16,128 bases of DNA from Methanobacteriota archaeon (GTDB taxonomy: Archaea > Thermoplasmatota > Thermoplasmata > RBG-16-68-12), in contig VBLS01000080.1 in NCBI GenBank assembly GCA_005878635.1, positions 1-16,128 on the forward strand. The letters run 5' to 3'. The position numbers and the translations under genes are program-made. This document shows positions 7,264 to 13,665 of the stretch, in pieces. The first letter of the stretch is position 1; each line of letters begins with the position of its first letter. The notes under the pieces are model-generated. The model was not told the origin of the DNA, did no database searches, and was given only the letters and a program-made list of their open reading frames with translations.

Positions 7264-8705
7264 TAAGGTCCCTCCTTCAGGAGGGCGTCCACGAGTTCGA
7301 TGCATTCCGCTTGTTTCGAGATCGAGTACCGCTGAAGGCCAACCGCGTCGTGGGCCCGGGCCAGTTGGATCCGGACCGCCTCGGGAGATGGACCGCCGGG
7401 TGTCTTCCGAGCCGCGAGCGACGCGCGGACGTCGAGGACTTTCTGCACATCGTCGCCGAACCGCGGGTCGAACCCTCGAAGGGCATTTGCCTCCAGGGGC
7501 CGGTCCAACGCGAGGTAGCGCGCCACCGTCTCGTGCGCCTCGCGGAAGGGCACGCCGCGGGCGACCAAGTGTTCGGCGAGGTCCGTCGCGAGCAACCGCG
7601 GGTCCGATGCCGCAGTCAGGAGGCGTGCCTCGTCGAATTCGAGGGCGGAGATCGCCGTTGTCAGGGCATTAAGCGTCGCGAGGACGTGGTCGACCGCGTC
7701 GAAGACCGGGGCCTTGTCCTCCTGGAGATCTCGGTTGTAGCCCTCGGGCAGGCCCTTCAGCGTCGTGAGGAGGGAGACCAAATCTCCGATGACCGGGCCG
7801 GACTTCCCGCGGGCCAGTTCGGCGACATCAGGATTCCGCTTCTGCGGCATCAGACTGCTGCCCGAGCCCAGGGCAGCCGCGGGCCGGAGGAACGCGAATT
7901 CCTGCGAAGCCCACAGGACGATTTCCTCTCCGACGGAGGATAGGTGCACGGCGAGGAGCGAAAGGTCGAACAGGAACTCCGCGAAGTAGTCTCGATCGGT
8001 GACCGCGTCGATCGAGTTCTCGAAGGTCCCCGCGAATCCGAGGATCCGAGCAGGAATCGCGGGATCGATCGGGAGCGTGCTTCCCGCGAGGGCGGCGGCG
8101 CCGAGGGGCGACACATTCGCTCGCGCGAAACTATCGGACAGGCGTTGGTCGTCCCGGATGAGCGGCCAGAAGTGGGCGAGCAGGTGATGTCCGACCGAGA
8201 CCGGCTGGGCCCGTTGGAGATGGGTGTACCCCGGCATCGGCACCTGCGCGTGGGCTTCCGCCTGATCGAGGAGCGCGAGCTGGAGCCGCAGGATTTCCTG
8301 ACGGACGGCCGTGATGGCCTCCCGCAGGTAGAGGCGCTCGTCGAGGGCGATCTGGTCGTTCCGGCTTCGGGCCGTGTGGACCTTCGCGCCGAGGGATCCG
8401 AGCCGCTCCGTCAGGCTCACTTCGATGTTCGTGTGCACGTCCTCGAGGTCTTCCCGCCACGGGAAGTTCCCGGCGACGATCGCGGCGTGGGTCGCTCGCA
8501 GGCCTTTGGTCAAGGCTCCTGCCTCGTCGATCGTGAGGATGCCCACCGACGTGAGCATCTGCACATGCGCGATGCTGCCGGCGACATCGTATCGCGCGAG
8601 TTTCCGATCGACCGGGAGCGAGGCGAGAAATCGCCACGCCGGAGACTCGACATAGGACGGCGGCGCTCCGCTTGGCCCGCCCTTCGATTGCACCGTGGCC
8701 GCCAT
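7263..8705 (-). CDS. argH: Argininosuccinate lyase
   Basis: Cytosolic enzyme of 480 residues that splits argininosuccinate into arginine and fumarate, the last step of arginine synthesis. Three conserved regions of the fumarase/aspartase superfamily are present: HTARSRNDQ at 110-118, GYTHLQRAQP at 159-168 with catalytic-region His162, and the signature GSSLMPQKRNPD at 282-293 with Ser283 on the mobile active-site loop. The frame remains open upstream to 9131, but that extension is argG read out of frame. The ATG at 8705 sits two bases after the argG stop (TGAAAATG) and gives a family-sized protein whose first 20 residues are an unconserved lead. It ends in TAATG, coupling to lysW. Start choice is good, though a few residues of uncertainty remain. 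Confidence 0.94.
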   Translation of the reverse strand: MAATVQSKGGPSGAPPSYVESPAWRFLASLPVDRKLARYDVAGSIAHVQMLTSVGILTIDEAGALTKGLRATHAAIVAGNFPWREDLEDVHTNIEVSLTERLGSLGAKVHTARSRNDQIALDERLYLREAITAVRQEILRLQLALLDQAEAHAQVPMPGYTHLQRAQPVSVGHHLLAHFWPLIRDDQRLSDSFARANVSPLGAAALAGSTLPIDPAIPARILGFAGTFENSIDAVTDRDYFAEFLFDLSLLAVHLSSVGEEIVLWASQEFAFLRPAAALGSGSSLMPQKRNPDVAELARGKSGPVIGDLVSLLTTLKGLPEGYNRDLQEDKAPVFDAVDHVLATLNALTTAISALEFDEARLLTAASDPRLLATDLAEHLVARGVPFREAHETVARYLALDRPLEANALRGFDPRFGDDVQKVLDVRASLAARKTPGGPSPEAVRIQLARAHDAVGLQRYSISKQAECIELVDALLKEGP

Positions 8706-8707
8706 TT

Positions 8708-9943
8708 TCACTTCGCCCTCTTCGCGGCCTTCAGGAGCTTCGGCGCGGTCGGCGCCTTCTCTCCCGCGGCGGCCCAAGTGCGCGCCGGCAGGCCCCACAC
8801 GTAGATGAAGCCCTCCGCCATCGATTGCCGGAATCGGTCGCCCTGCGAGTACGTCGCGAGGGCGTGATCGTAGAGGGAGTAGGGCGAGGCGCGGCCGACG
8901 ACAGTAGCGGCTCCCTTGAACAGCTTGACGCTCACGTCCCCGGTCACCCGCTCCTGGGTCGAGGCGACGAAGGAATCGAGCGCCTCCCGGAGAGGGGTGA
9001 ACCAGAGGCCGTCGTACACAAGCGTCGAGTAGCGAGCGGCGACGGATCGCTGGAACTCGAGCAGGTCCCGCGGGAGGACCAAGGCCTCGAGGGCTTGGTG
9101 GGCCTTGACGAGGACGGTCGCGGCGGGGCATTCGTAGACCTCGCGGGACTTGATCCCGACGACGCGCGACTCGACGTGGTCGATGCGGCCGACGCCGTGG
9201 CGGCCCGCGAGCTCATTGAGGGAAGCGATCAGGTCGACGAACTCGAGCCGCCGACCTTGGAGGGCCGTCGGCTTGCCGCCTTCGAAATGGATCGTCGCGT
9301 TCGCGGCCTCGTCCGGCGCGGCGGCCGGACTCGTCGTCCAGTTGTAGACTTCCTCCGGTGGCTCGATCCGCGGATCCTCGAGGACTCCGCATTCGACCGA
9401 GCGGCCCCAGAGGTTCTCGTCCGTGGAGTACGGCGAGCCGTTGTCGACCGGGACCGGGATCCCGCGCTCCTTCGCGTATTCGATCTCCTGCTCCCGCGTC
9501 ATGCCCCACTCCCTCGCGGGCGCGATCACCGTCAGATGCGGGGCGAGGGCCGTCGTGCACAGGTCGAATCGGACCTGGTCGTTGCCTTTGCCGGTGCACC
9601 CGTGCGCGATGAAGGTGGCCCCTTCCTTCTGCGCGATCACCACGAGGTGCTTGCCGATCAGGGGTCGCGCGAGGGCGGTGCTCAAGGGATACTGGCCTTC
9701 GTACATCGCGTTCGCTTGGAGCGCCGGGAGGACGAACTGCTCCGCGAACTCGCGGCGTGCGTCAACCACGTGGGTCTTCGCCCCGAGGCGCCGGGCTTTT
9801 TCGCGGATCCCGTCGAGGTCTCCGGGCTGCCCGACGTCGATCGTCAGCGTGACGACGTCCATCCCCCGATCCTGAAGCCACCGGATGGCGACGGAGGTGT
9901 CCAAGCCTCCGGAATAGGCCAAAACCACTTTATCCCGCGTCAT
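8708..9943 (-). CDS. argG: Argininosuccinate synthase
   Basis: ATP-dependent ligase of 411 residues that condenses citrulline and aspartate into argininosuccinate. The N-terminal AYSGGLDTS at 9-17 is the PP-loop that binds ATP. Further blocks are TIDVGQ near 34-39, the AHGCTGKGNDQVRF region for ATP and aspartate, SPYSTDENLWGRS and the EFV-DLIASLNELAGRHGVGRID region, all typical of ArgG. The ATG at 9943 gives MTRDKVVLAYSGG, the usual length before the PP-loop; a TTG start at 9964 is possible but adds seven unconserved residues. It is the first gene of the minus-strand operon, with an AT-rich promoter candidate about 50 bases upstream and a divergent ACT-domain regulator 123 bases away. The C-terminal tail is rich in Lys and Ala and ends two bases before argH. 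Confidence 0.95.
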   Translation of the reverse strand: MTRDKVVLAYSGGLDTSVAIRWLQDRGMDVVTLTIDVGQPGDLDGIREKARRLGAKTHVVDARREFAEQFVLPALQANAMYEGQYPLSTALARPLIGKHLVVIAQKEGATFIAHGCTGKGNDQVRFDLCTTALAPHLTVIAPAREWGMTREQEIEYAKERGIPVPVDNGSPYSTDENLWGRSVECGVLEDPRIEPPEEVYNWTTSPAAAPDEAANATIHFEGGKPTALQGRRLEFVDLIASLNELAGRHGVGRIDHVESRVVGIKSREVYECPAATVLVKAHQALEALVLPRDLLEFQRSVAARYSTLVYDGLWFTPLREALDSFVASTQERVTGDVSVKLFKGAATVVGRASPYSLYDHALATYSQGDRFRQSMAEGFIYVWGLPARTWAAAGEKAPTAPKLLKAAKRAK

Positions 9944-9990
9944 GGGCGACCGTGCCCCAACCAATTCTTGCGATGAACACTCGTGGATGT

Positions 9991-9998
9991 GTATTTGA
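9991..9998 (-). promoter_or_regulatory. Candidate TATA box for the arginine operon
   Basis: On the minus strand TCAAATAC is an AT-rich island in the 123-bp spacer before argG. Transcription starting about 25 bases further on would leave a leader of roughly 25 bases before the ATG at 9943. The divergent regulator has a near-identical box (TCAAATAT) on the other strand. Confidence 0.35.
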
Positions 9999-10007
9999 GC
10001 GTGTCGA

Positions 10008-10017
10008 CATCATGATG
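10008..10017. promoter_or_regulatory. Perfect 10-bp palindrome in the argG/regulator spacer
   Basis: CATCATGATG is self-complementary and lies between the two divergent TATA-like boxes, about 10 bases upstream of the operon box. It could be a regulator half-site pair, but a palindrome this short also arises by chance. Confidence 0.25.
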
Positions 10018-10026
10018 GCATTTCAG

Positions 10027-10038
10027 GACAAAATTGTC
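10027..10038. promoter_or_regulatory. Candidate operator: inverted repeat GACAA-AA-TTGTC
   Basis: Two 5-base arms flank a 2-base centre. The right arm touches the TATA-like box of the ACT-domain regulator, so a bound protein could block that promoter. A second TTGTC occurs at 10061-10065 and a second GGACA at 10046-10050, so the arms recur in the same spacer. Binding by the neighbouring regulator is inference. Confidence 0.3.
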
Positions 10039-10045
10039 AAATATC
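10037..10045 (+). promoter_or_regulatory. Candidate TATA box for the ACT-domain regulator (leaderless start)
   Basis: TCAAATATC is centred about 26 bases before the ATG at 10067. This spacing would place the transcription start at or next to the A of the start codon, the arrangement of archaeal leaderless transcripts. No ribosome site is seen before this ATG, which agrees. Confidence 0.4.
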
Positions 10046-10066
10046 GGACATGTTGTACAGTTGTCG

Positions 10067-10705
10067 ATGGCGCCGGTCGCGCGGGAGGTTCGGGAGTACA
10101 TCGCGGCCCATCCCAGCGTCTCGGACGGACTCAAGATGGGCATCGTGAACTACTCGGCCCTCGCGAGGAAGATCTCCAAGGAGCTTGGGATTCGACAGAA
10201 AGAGGCCGTGCTGGCAGCCTGCCGACGCTATCCGGTCGAAAAGCTCCGCGGGTACAGCGAGGACGCCGTCCGCCGGATGCTCCAGAAGAGCCGCGTCCAA
10301 ACGCGGACGAAGGTCGCGACGATCACGGTCGTCGAAGGGGTCGATGTGCTCCAGCGCCTCGGGGACGTGGTCGAGGAACTCCTGGATGAGAACCGCGTGT
10401 GCCGGCTCATCCAAGTGTCCCAGGGCACCGTGATCATTGTGGACGACGACTCGGTCTTGCGGGTCACCAAGAAACTCAGGTCGGAGCATCTCATCGGCGT
10501 GACCCGCGGGCTCGTGGAGATCGACGTGACGAGTCCGGAAACGATCGAGAAGACGCCGGGGCTGCTCGCATTCCTGTCGGGCGCCCTCGCCTCTCGCGGC
10601 ATCAACATCATCGAGGAGATGTCCGCCTATACGGACACGATCTTCCTCCTCGAACGGAAGGACATGACCCGGGCTATGGAAGTCCTCGCCCAGAACCTGC
10701 AGTGA
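10067..10705 (+). CDS. Predicted regulator of amino-acid metabolism with C-terminal ACT domain (COG2150-like)
   Basis: A 212-residue protein that I match to the archaeal family annotated as predicted amino-acid metabolism regulator with an ACT domain. Residues 1-75 are helical and basic; the part around 24-42 (MGIVNYSALARKISKELG) resembles a helix-turn-helix. Residues 80-140 form a mixed middle region, and 148-212 fit an ACT fold (beta strand GLVEIDVTS, helix with FLSGALASRGIN, strand IIEEMSAYTD, strand TIFLLER, final helix). ACT domains usually bind small ligands, most often amino acids. The ATG at 10067 is preferred over an in-frame TTG at 10034 because it suits a leaderless start. Position divergent from the arginine operon suggests it senses arginine or lysine and controls that operon and itself. 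DNA binding and ligand are both inference. The family match is from memory of its motifs. Confidence 0.75.
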   Translation: MAPVAREVREYIAAHPSVSDGLKMGIVNYSALARKISKELGIRQKEAVLAACRRYPVEKLRGYSEDAVRRMLQKSRVQTRTKVATITVVEGVDVLQRLGDVVEELLDENRVCRLIQVSQGTVIIVDDDSVLRVTKKLRSEHLIGVTRGLVEIDVTSPETIEKTPGLLAFLSGALASRGINIIEEMSAYTDTIFLLERKDMTRAMEVLAQNLQ

Positions 10706-10738
10706 CCGTTTCGCTTCGTCCGCGGCTCGAGCGATCGA

Positions 10739-10743
10739 TTTTT
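10739..10743 (+). terminator. Possible short T-run terminator after the regulator
   Basis: A run of five T follows the ACT-regulator stop by 33 bases, in an otherwise GC-rich 79-bp gap before the MFS gene. Archaeal RNA polymerase can stop at T-runs without a hairpin, but five is short. Confidence 0.2.
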
Positions 10744-10784
10744 CGGAGAGGTCTTGTCGGGTCGATGCTTACCGAAGGCGAAAC

Positions 10785-11987
10785 ATGGGGCCCTCCCAAC
10801 CCGATGAACCATCGACGCCGGCCCGGGACGCCCGGCGCGACCTCGCCTTGGCCTGGGCCGTGGGCTTCACGATGTGGGGATTGCTCCTGTCCATCGACCC
10901 GCTGCTGCCCGCGATTCAGGCCGAGTTGGCCCTCACCTTCACCCTTCGATCGTTGGTCCTGGCCTTGCCGTTCCTTTCGATGGCGATTGCCGCCATACCT
11001 GGGGGGTTCCTCGCCGACCGTTCGGGCATTCGGCGGTCCGTGACCCTCGGAGGAGCCATCGCGACGGGAGGGGCGGCCCTTCGAGCGGTCCCCGGCGGAA
11101 CGGTTCTTCTCCTGACCGCGGCAGTCGTGTTCGGCGTCGGCCTCGGACTCGTGATCCCCAATCTTCCGAAGTTGGTGAGCACTCGGTACGGCCGCGACCG
11201 CGGAGGATTCGCGACCGGGGTCTACTCCACAGGCCTGATTACGGGAAGCGTCGCGGGCGTCTATGCCACGAAACCACTGGCCGATGCCTTGGGTTCTTGG
11301 CGATGGGCTCTGCTCGTCTGGGCTGTCTTGGGCACCTCCGTCATGGCCGCCTGGGCGCTTTTGGTTTCTCCGGTAGATCCCCGCCCGCGGCTATCCGAAA
11401 CCGGATTCCGAAGCCTCGTGCGCCGAAGGGAGCTTTGGGTCCTCGCTTTCCTCTTTGCCGCTGGGAATGCGAGCTACTTCTTTCTCGTCGGGAACTATCC
11501 GCCGTACCTGACCTCGCGCGGCCTCGGCCTCGATGCGGCCTTGGGCCAGCTCGCGCTCTTGATCGCGGTGGGCGTCCCCGCGATCTTCCTTGCCCCGATC
11601 ATGTCCGATCGCCTGAGGGCCCGCCGTCCATTCCTCTGGGGTCCTCACGCCCTGATCGCGGCCCTCTTGTTACTAATCGGCCGGCTGCCGTTAGCGGCGA
11701 TTCCCGCGGTGTCTATCGGACTCGGGCTCGCGGAGATGGCGATCTTCGCCCTCGTTCTCCTGCTCCCGGTCGACCTCTTCTCCTCGGAAGAGGTGGGCCG
11801 CGGTTCCGGGATTGTCGTTTCCTTTGCGTACGTCGGAGCCCTCGTCGGGCCCCTCGCGGCGGGCATCGCGGTCGACCTCAGCGGATCGTTCGAGGGAGTC
11901 CTCGAGGCTTTCGCCCTCCTCTCGGTCCTCGCGGCCCTCGCGACCTTCGCGCTGCCGGAGACGGGCGCTCGCGGAGGGAGGGCTTAA
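10785..11987 (+). CDS. Major facilitator superfamily transporter, CynX/NimT-like
   Basis: An inner-membrane secondary transporter of 400 residues with about twelve hydrophobic segments in two halves, split by a charged loop near 195-220. After a short polar N terminus (about 20 residues), helix 1 has WAVGFTMWGLLL. The loop between helices 2 and 3 carries GGFLADRSGIRRS (about 73-85), the MFS signature. The middle of the first half has GVGLGLVIPNLPKLV, like the cyanate/nitroimidazole group (CynX, NimT), which gives the tentative subfamily. A parallel loop MSDRLRARR lies in the second half. The substrate is unknown; an amino acid, a drug or a small anion are all possible. The ATG at 10785 has only a weak AAGGCG before it. 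Its last codons carry the strong ribosome site of the chaperonin gene that starts one base after the stop, so the two are surely cotranscribed. Confidence 0.82.
   Translation: MGPSQPDEPSTPARDARRDLALAWAVGFTMWGLLLSIDPLLPAIQAELALTFTLRSLVLALPFLSMAIAAIPGGFLADRSGIRRSVTLGGAIATGGAALRAVPGGTVLLLTAAVVFGVGLGLVIPNLPKLVSTRYGRDRGGFATGVYSTGLITGSVAGVYATKPLADALGSWRWALLVWAVLGTSVMAAWALLVSPVDPRPRLSETGFRSLVRRRELWVLAFLFAAGNASYFFLVGNYPPYLTSRGLGLDAALGQLALLIAVGVPAIFLAPIMSDRLRARRPFLWGPHALIAALLLLIGRLPLAAIPAVSIGLGLAEMAIFALVLLLPVDLFSSEEVGRGSGIVVSFAYVGALVGPLAAGIAVDLSGSFEGVLEAFALLSVLAALATFALPETGARGGRA
11973..11982 (+). promoter_or_regulatory. Strong ribosome binding site deciding the chaperonin start
   Basis: GGAGGGAGGG at the 3' end of the MFS gene is followed six bases later by GTG at 11989. 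This is a far better match than anything before the alternative ATG at 12016, so GTG is taken as the start. Confidence 0.6.
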
Positions 11988-11988
11988 G

Positions 11989-13665
11989 GTGCAGCGAGCG
12001 CTGGCCACCGGTGCGATGACGACGCCCGCCGCCTTTCCGTCGACGCCATCGCCGAAGGGCGGCAAGCCGCCGGGCTTCGACCTCCTGGCACACAACCGGG
12101 ACATGGCCGGGGCGATCGAGTCGTTTCTCGCGCCGACCTATGGGCCGGGAGGCCGCGCAAAGCTTTTCCTGGACCCGAAAGGGAACGCGATCCCGGCGAC
12201 GGACGGAGCGCGGATGCTGTCGACCCTCGACTCGCCGCATCCCGTGGGGAAGATTCTCCGCTCGGTCGCGACCGCGCAGGACGATGAGTGGGCCGATGGG
12301 ACGAAGCTCGCGGCGCTGCTCGCGGTCCGGCTGCTCCATCGCTCTGGATCATTGCTCGATCAAGGCGTTCGACCCGCGAGAATCGTCCGCGGATTCGAGA
12401 TCGGACTGGATTGGGCGATCGAATCGGCCGAGGCATCCGCCGTCGCCCTCGATCCATTTGAGGGGGCCTTGCTCCTCGATGTCGCGCGAGGTTGCCTCGG
12501 AGGCTGGCTCGATCCAAGGCCACGGGAGGAACTTGCGGAGGCCGTCGTGCAGGCCGCGACCCGGATTGCTTCCCAGACGCCGGGGGGCTGGCGATGCCGC
12601 CGGGAGGACATCCCCGTGTTCGCGAAGGCGGCGGGTGCGTTCTCCGTCCGGGTCATCGACGGCTACGTCTTGGACCGATGGCGGGACGACCCGAACATGC
12701 CTCCGCGCGTCGAAGACGCTCGCATGGCCCTCCTCGACGCGGAGCCGATTCGCGGGAAGGCGGGCATCCACGAACCGCGCCTTCGCTGGTACGGAGAAAG
12801 CAAGGTCCGACTCCAAAGTCCCGCGCAACTCGACGGATTCATCGCCGTCGGAGAGGACTACACGCGAGGAATCGTCGAGAGACTCCAGGCCGCAGGGGCG
12901 AACGTCGTCATCACGACGCTCGGCATCTCGGATTACGGACACAAACTCCTCGCGAAGGCGGGCATCCTCGGGATCCGGGCGGTCATGCGACCCGAGCACA
13001 TGCGGGACCTCGCTCGAGCGACCGGGGCGAGTCTCATCAAGGACTTCCACGAGATTCGAGCGGACCGGTTGGGCCATGCCGGCCTCGTCGAAGAGATCCG
13101 TATCGGCGGAACGAAGTGCACCATCATCGACCGTTGCCCGGACCCCAAGGTCGTAAGCTTGCTCGTGCTCGGCCCCGGTGAAGCCGCCGCGAACCTTTAC
13201 AAGACCCTTGCGCGGAAAGCGATTGGCGCCGTCGCGGCCTCGATCGAGACGCCACGATTCCTCCCGGGCGGCGCGGGGGCCGAGATGGCCGCGTCCTCTC
13301 GGGTCCGCCGGGACGCGAGCCGTGTCGAAGGCCGGGAGCAGCTCGCGGTCGAAGCCTTCGGCCTTGCCCTCGAGGACCTCGCCGCATGCCTCGCGGCGAA
13401 TCTCGGACTCAAACCGCTGGACGCCGTGCTGGCGCTCCGATCCGCCCATGCGAAGTCGTCGGACTGGGGCCTCCTCGCGGGGCTGAGGGATCCGGTCGAT
13501 TACGAGCACGGCCTGTTTCGAGAACCTCTGGGCCCGCGGTTGTCCGCATGGCGCCGGGGCGTCGAGGCGGCGTCGACGATCCTCCTGGCGGACGACTTCC
13601 ACAAAGTGTCTCGTCCGTCCCTTCGGAAGAAGGAATCGGGTGGCGAGAGCGAGAAGGATCGCTAG
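11989..13665 (+). CDS. Divergent group II chaperonin (thermosome-like) paralogue with altered nucleotide site
   Basis: The 558-residue protein follows the thermosome/CCT fold from end to end. YGPGG at 51-55 stands where GPKG is expected; TDGARML at 71-77 replaces NDGATIL; AQDDEWADGTK at 96-106 replaces the TQDDEVGDGTT block. The apical part includes a DRWRDDPNMPPRVEDARMALLDA match to the conserved segment (229-251) and AAGANVVI, LAKAGILGIR and LARATGASLI (301-350). PGGAGAEM at 426-433 stands for PGGGAxE, and KPLDAVLALRSAH (475-487) is also family-like. The Asp of the ERAxxDAL motif needed for ATP hydrolysis is aligned with Lys410 in TLARKAIGAV. The Asp of GDGTT is kept (Asp103). The C-terminal tail is charged instead of Gly/Met-rich. 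It could be a non-hydrolysing subunit of a mixed ring or a specialised chaperone; the window shows no other chaperonin. Start GTG at 11989 is chosen for its ribosome site. Confidence 0.85.
   Translation: MQRALATGAMTTPAAFPSTPSPKGGKPPGFDLLAHNRDMAGAIESFLAPTYGPGGRAKLFLDPKGNAIPATDGARMLSTLDSPHPVGKILRSVATAQDDEWADGTKLAALLAVRLLHRSGSLLDQGVRPARIVRGFEIGLDWAIESAEASAVALDPFEGALLLDVARGCLGGWLDPRPREELAEAVVQAATRIASQTPGGWRCRREDIPVFAKAAGAFSVRVIDGYVLDRWRDDPNMPPRVEDARMALLDAEPIRGKAGIHEPRLRWYGESKVRLQSPAQLDGFIAVGEDYTRGIVERLQAAGANVVITTLGISDYGHKLLAKAGILGIRAVMRPEHMRDLARATGASLIKDFHEIRADRLGHAGLVEEIRIGGTKCTIIDRCPDPKVVSLLVLGPGEAAANLYKTLARKAIGAVAASIETPRFLPGGAGAEMAASSRVRRDASRVEGREQLAVEAFGLALEDLAACLAANLGLKPLDAVLALRSAHAKSSDWGLLAGLRDPVDYEHGLFREPLGPRLSAWRRGVEAASTILLADDFHKVSRPSLRKKESGGESEKDR

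Noticed and set aside
8706..9131. N-terminal extension of argH
   Set aside because: The added residues are argG read in another frame. The ATG at 8705 follows the argG stop by two bases and gives a normal ArgH length.
8672..9976. Long plus-strand open frame (434 codons) opposite argG
   Set aside because: argG on the minus strand has all its catalytic motifs. The plus-strand reading is rich in Arg, Asp and Gly with no recognisable fold, as expected for an antisense shadow in GC-rich DNA.
11812..11988. N-terminal extension of the chaperonin
   Set aside because: The extension is Ser/Arg-rich and overlaps the MFS gene. The GTG at 11989 has a strong ribosome site directly after the MFS stop.
10874..12019. 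Plus-strand open frame of 381 codons overlapping the MFS gene
   Set aside because: It is the MFS gene read in another frame. It gives a Pro/Arg/Gly-rich protein without membrane helices or motifs.
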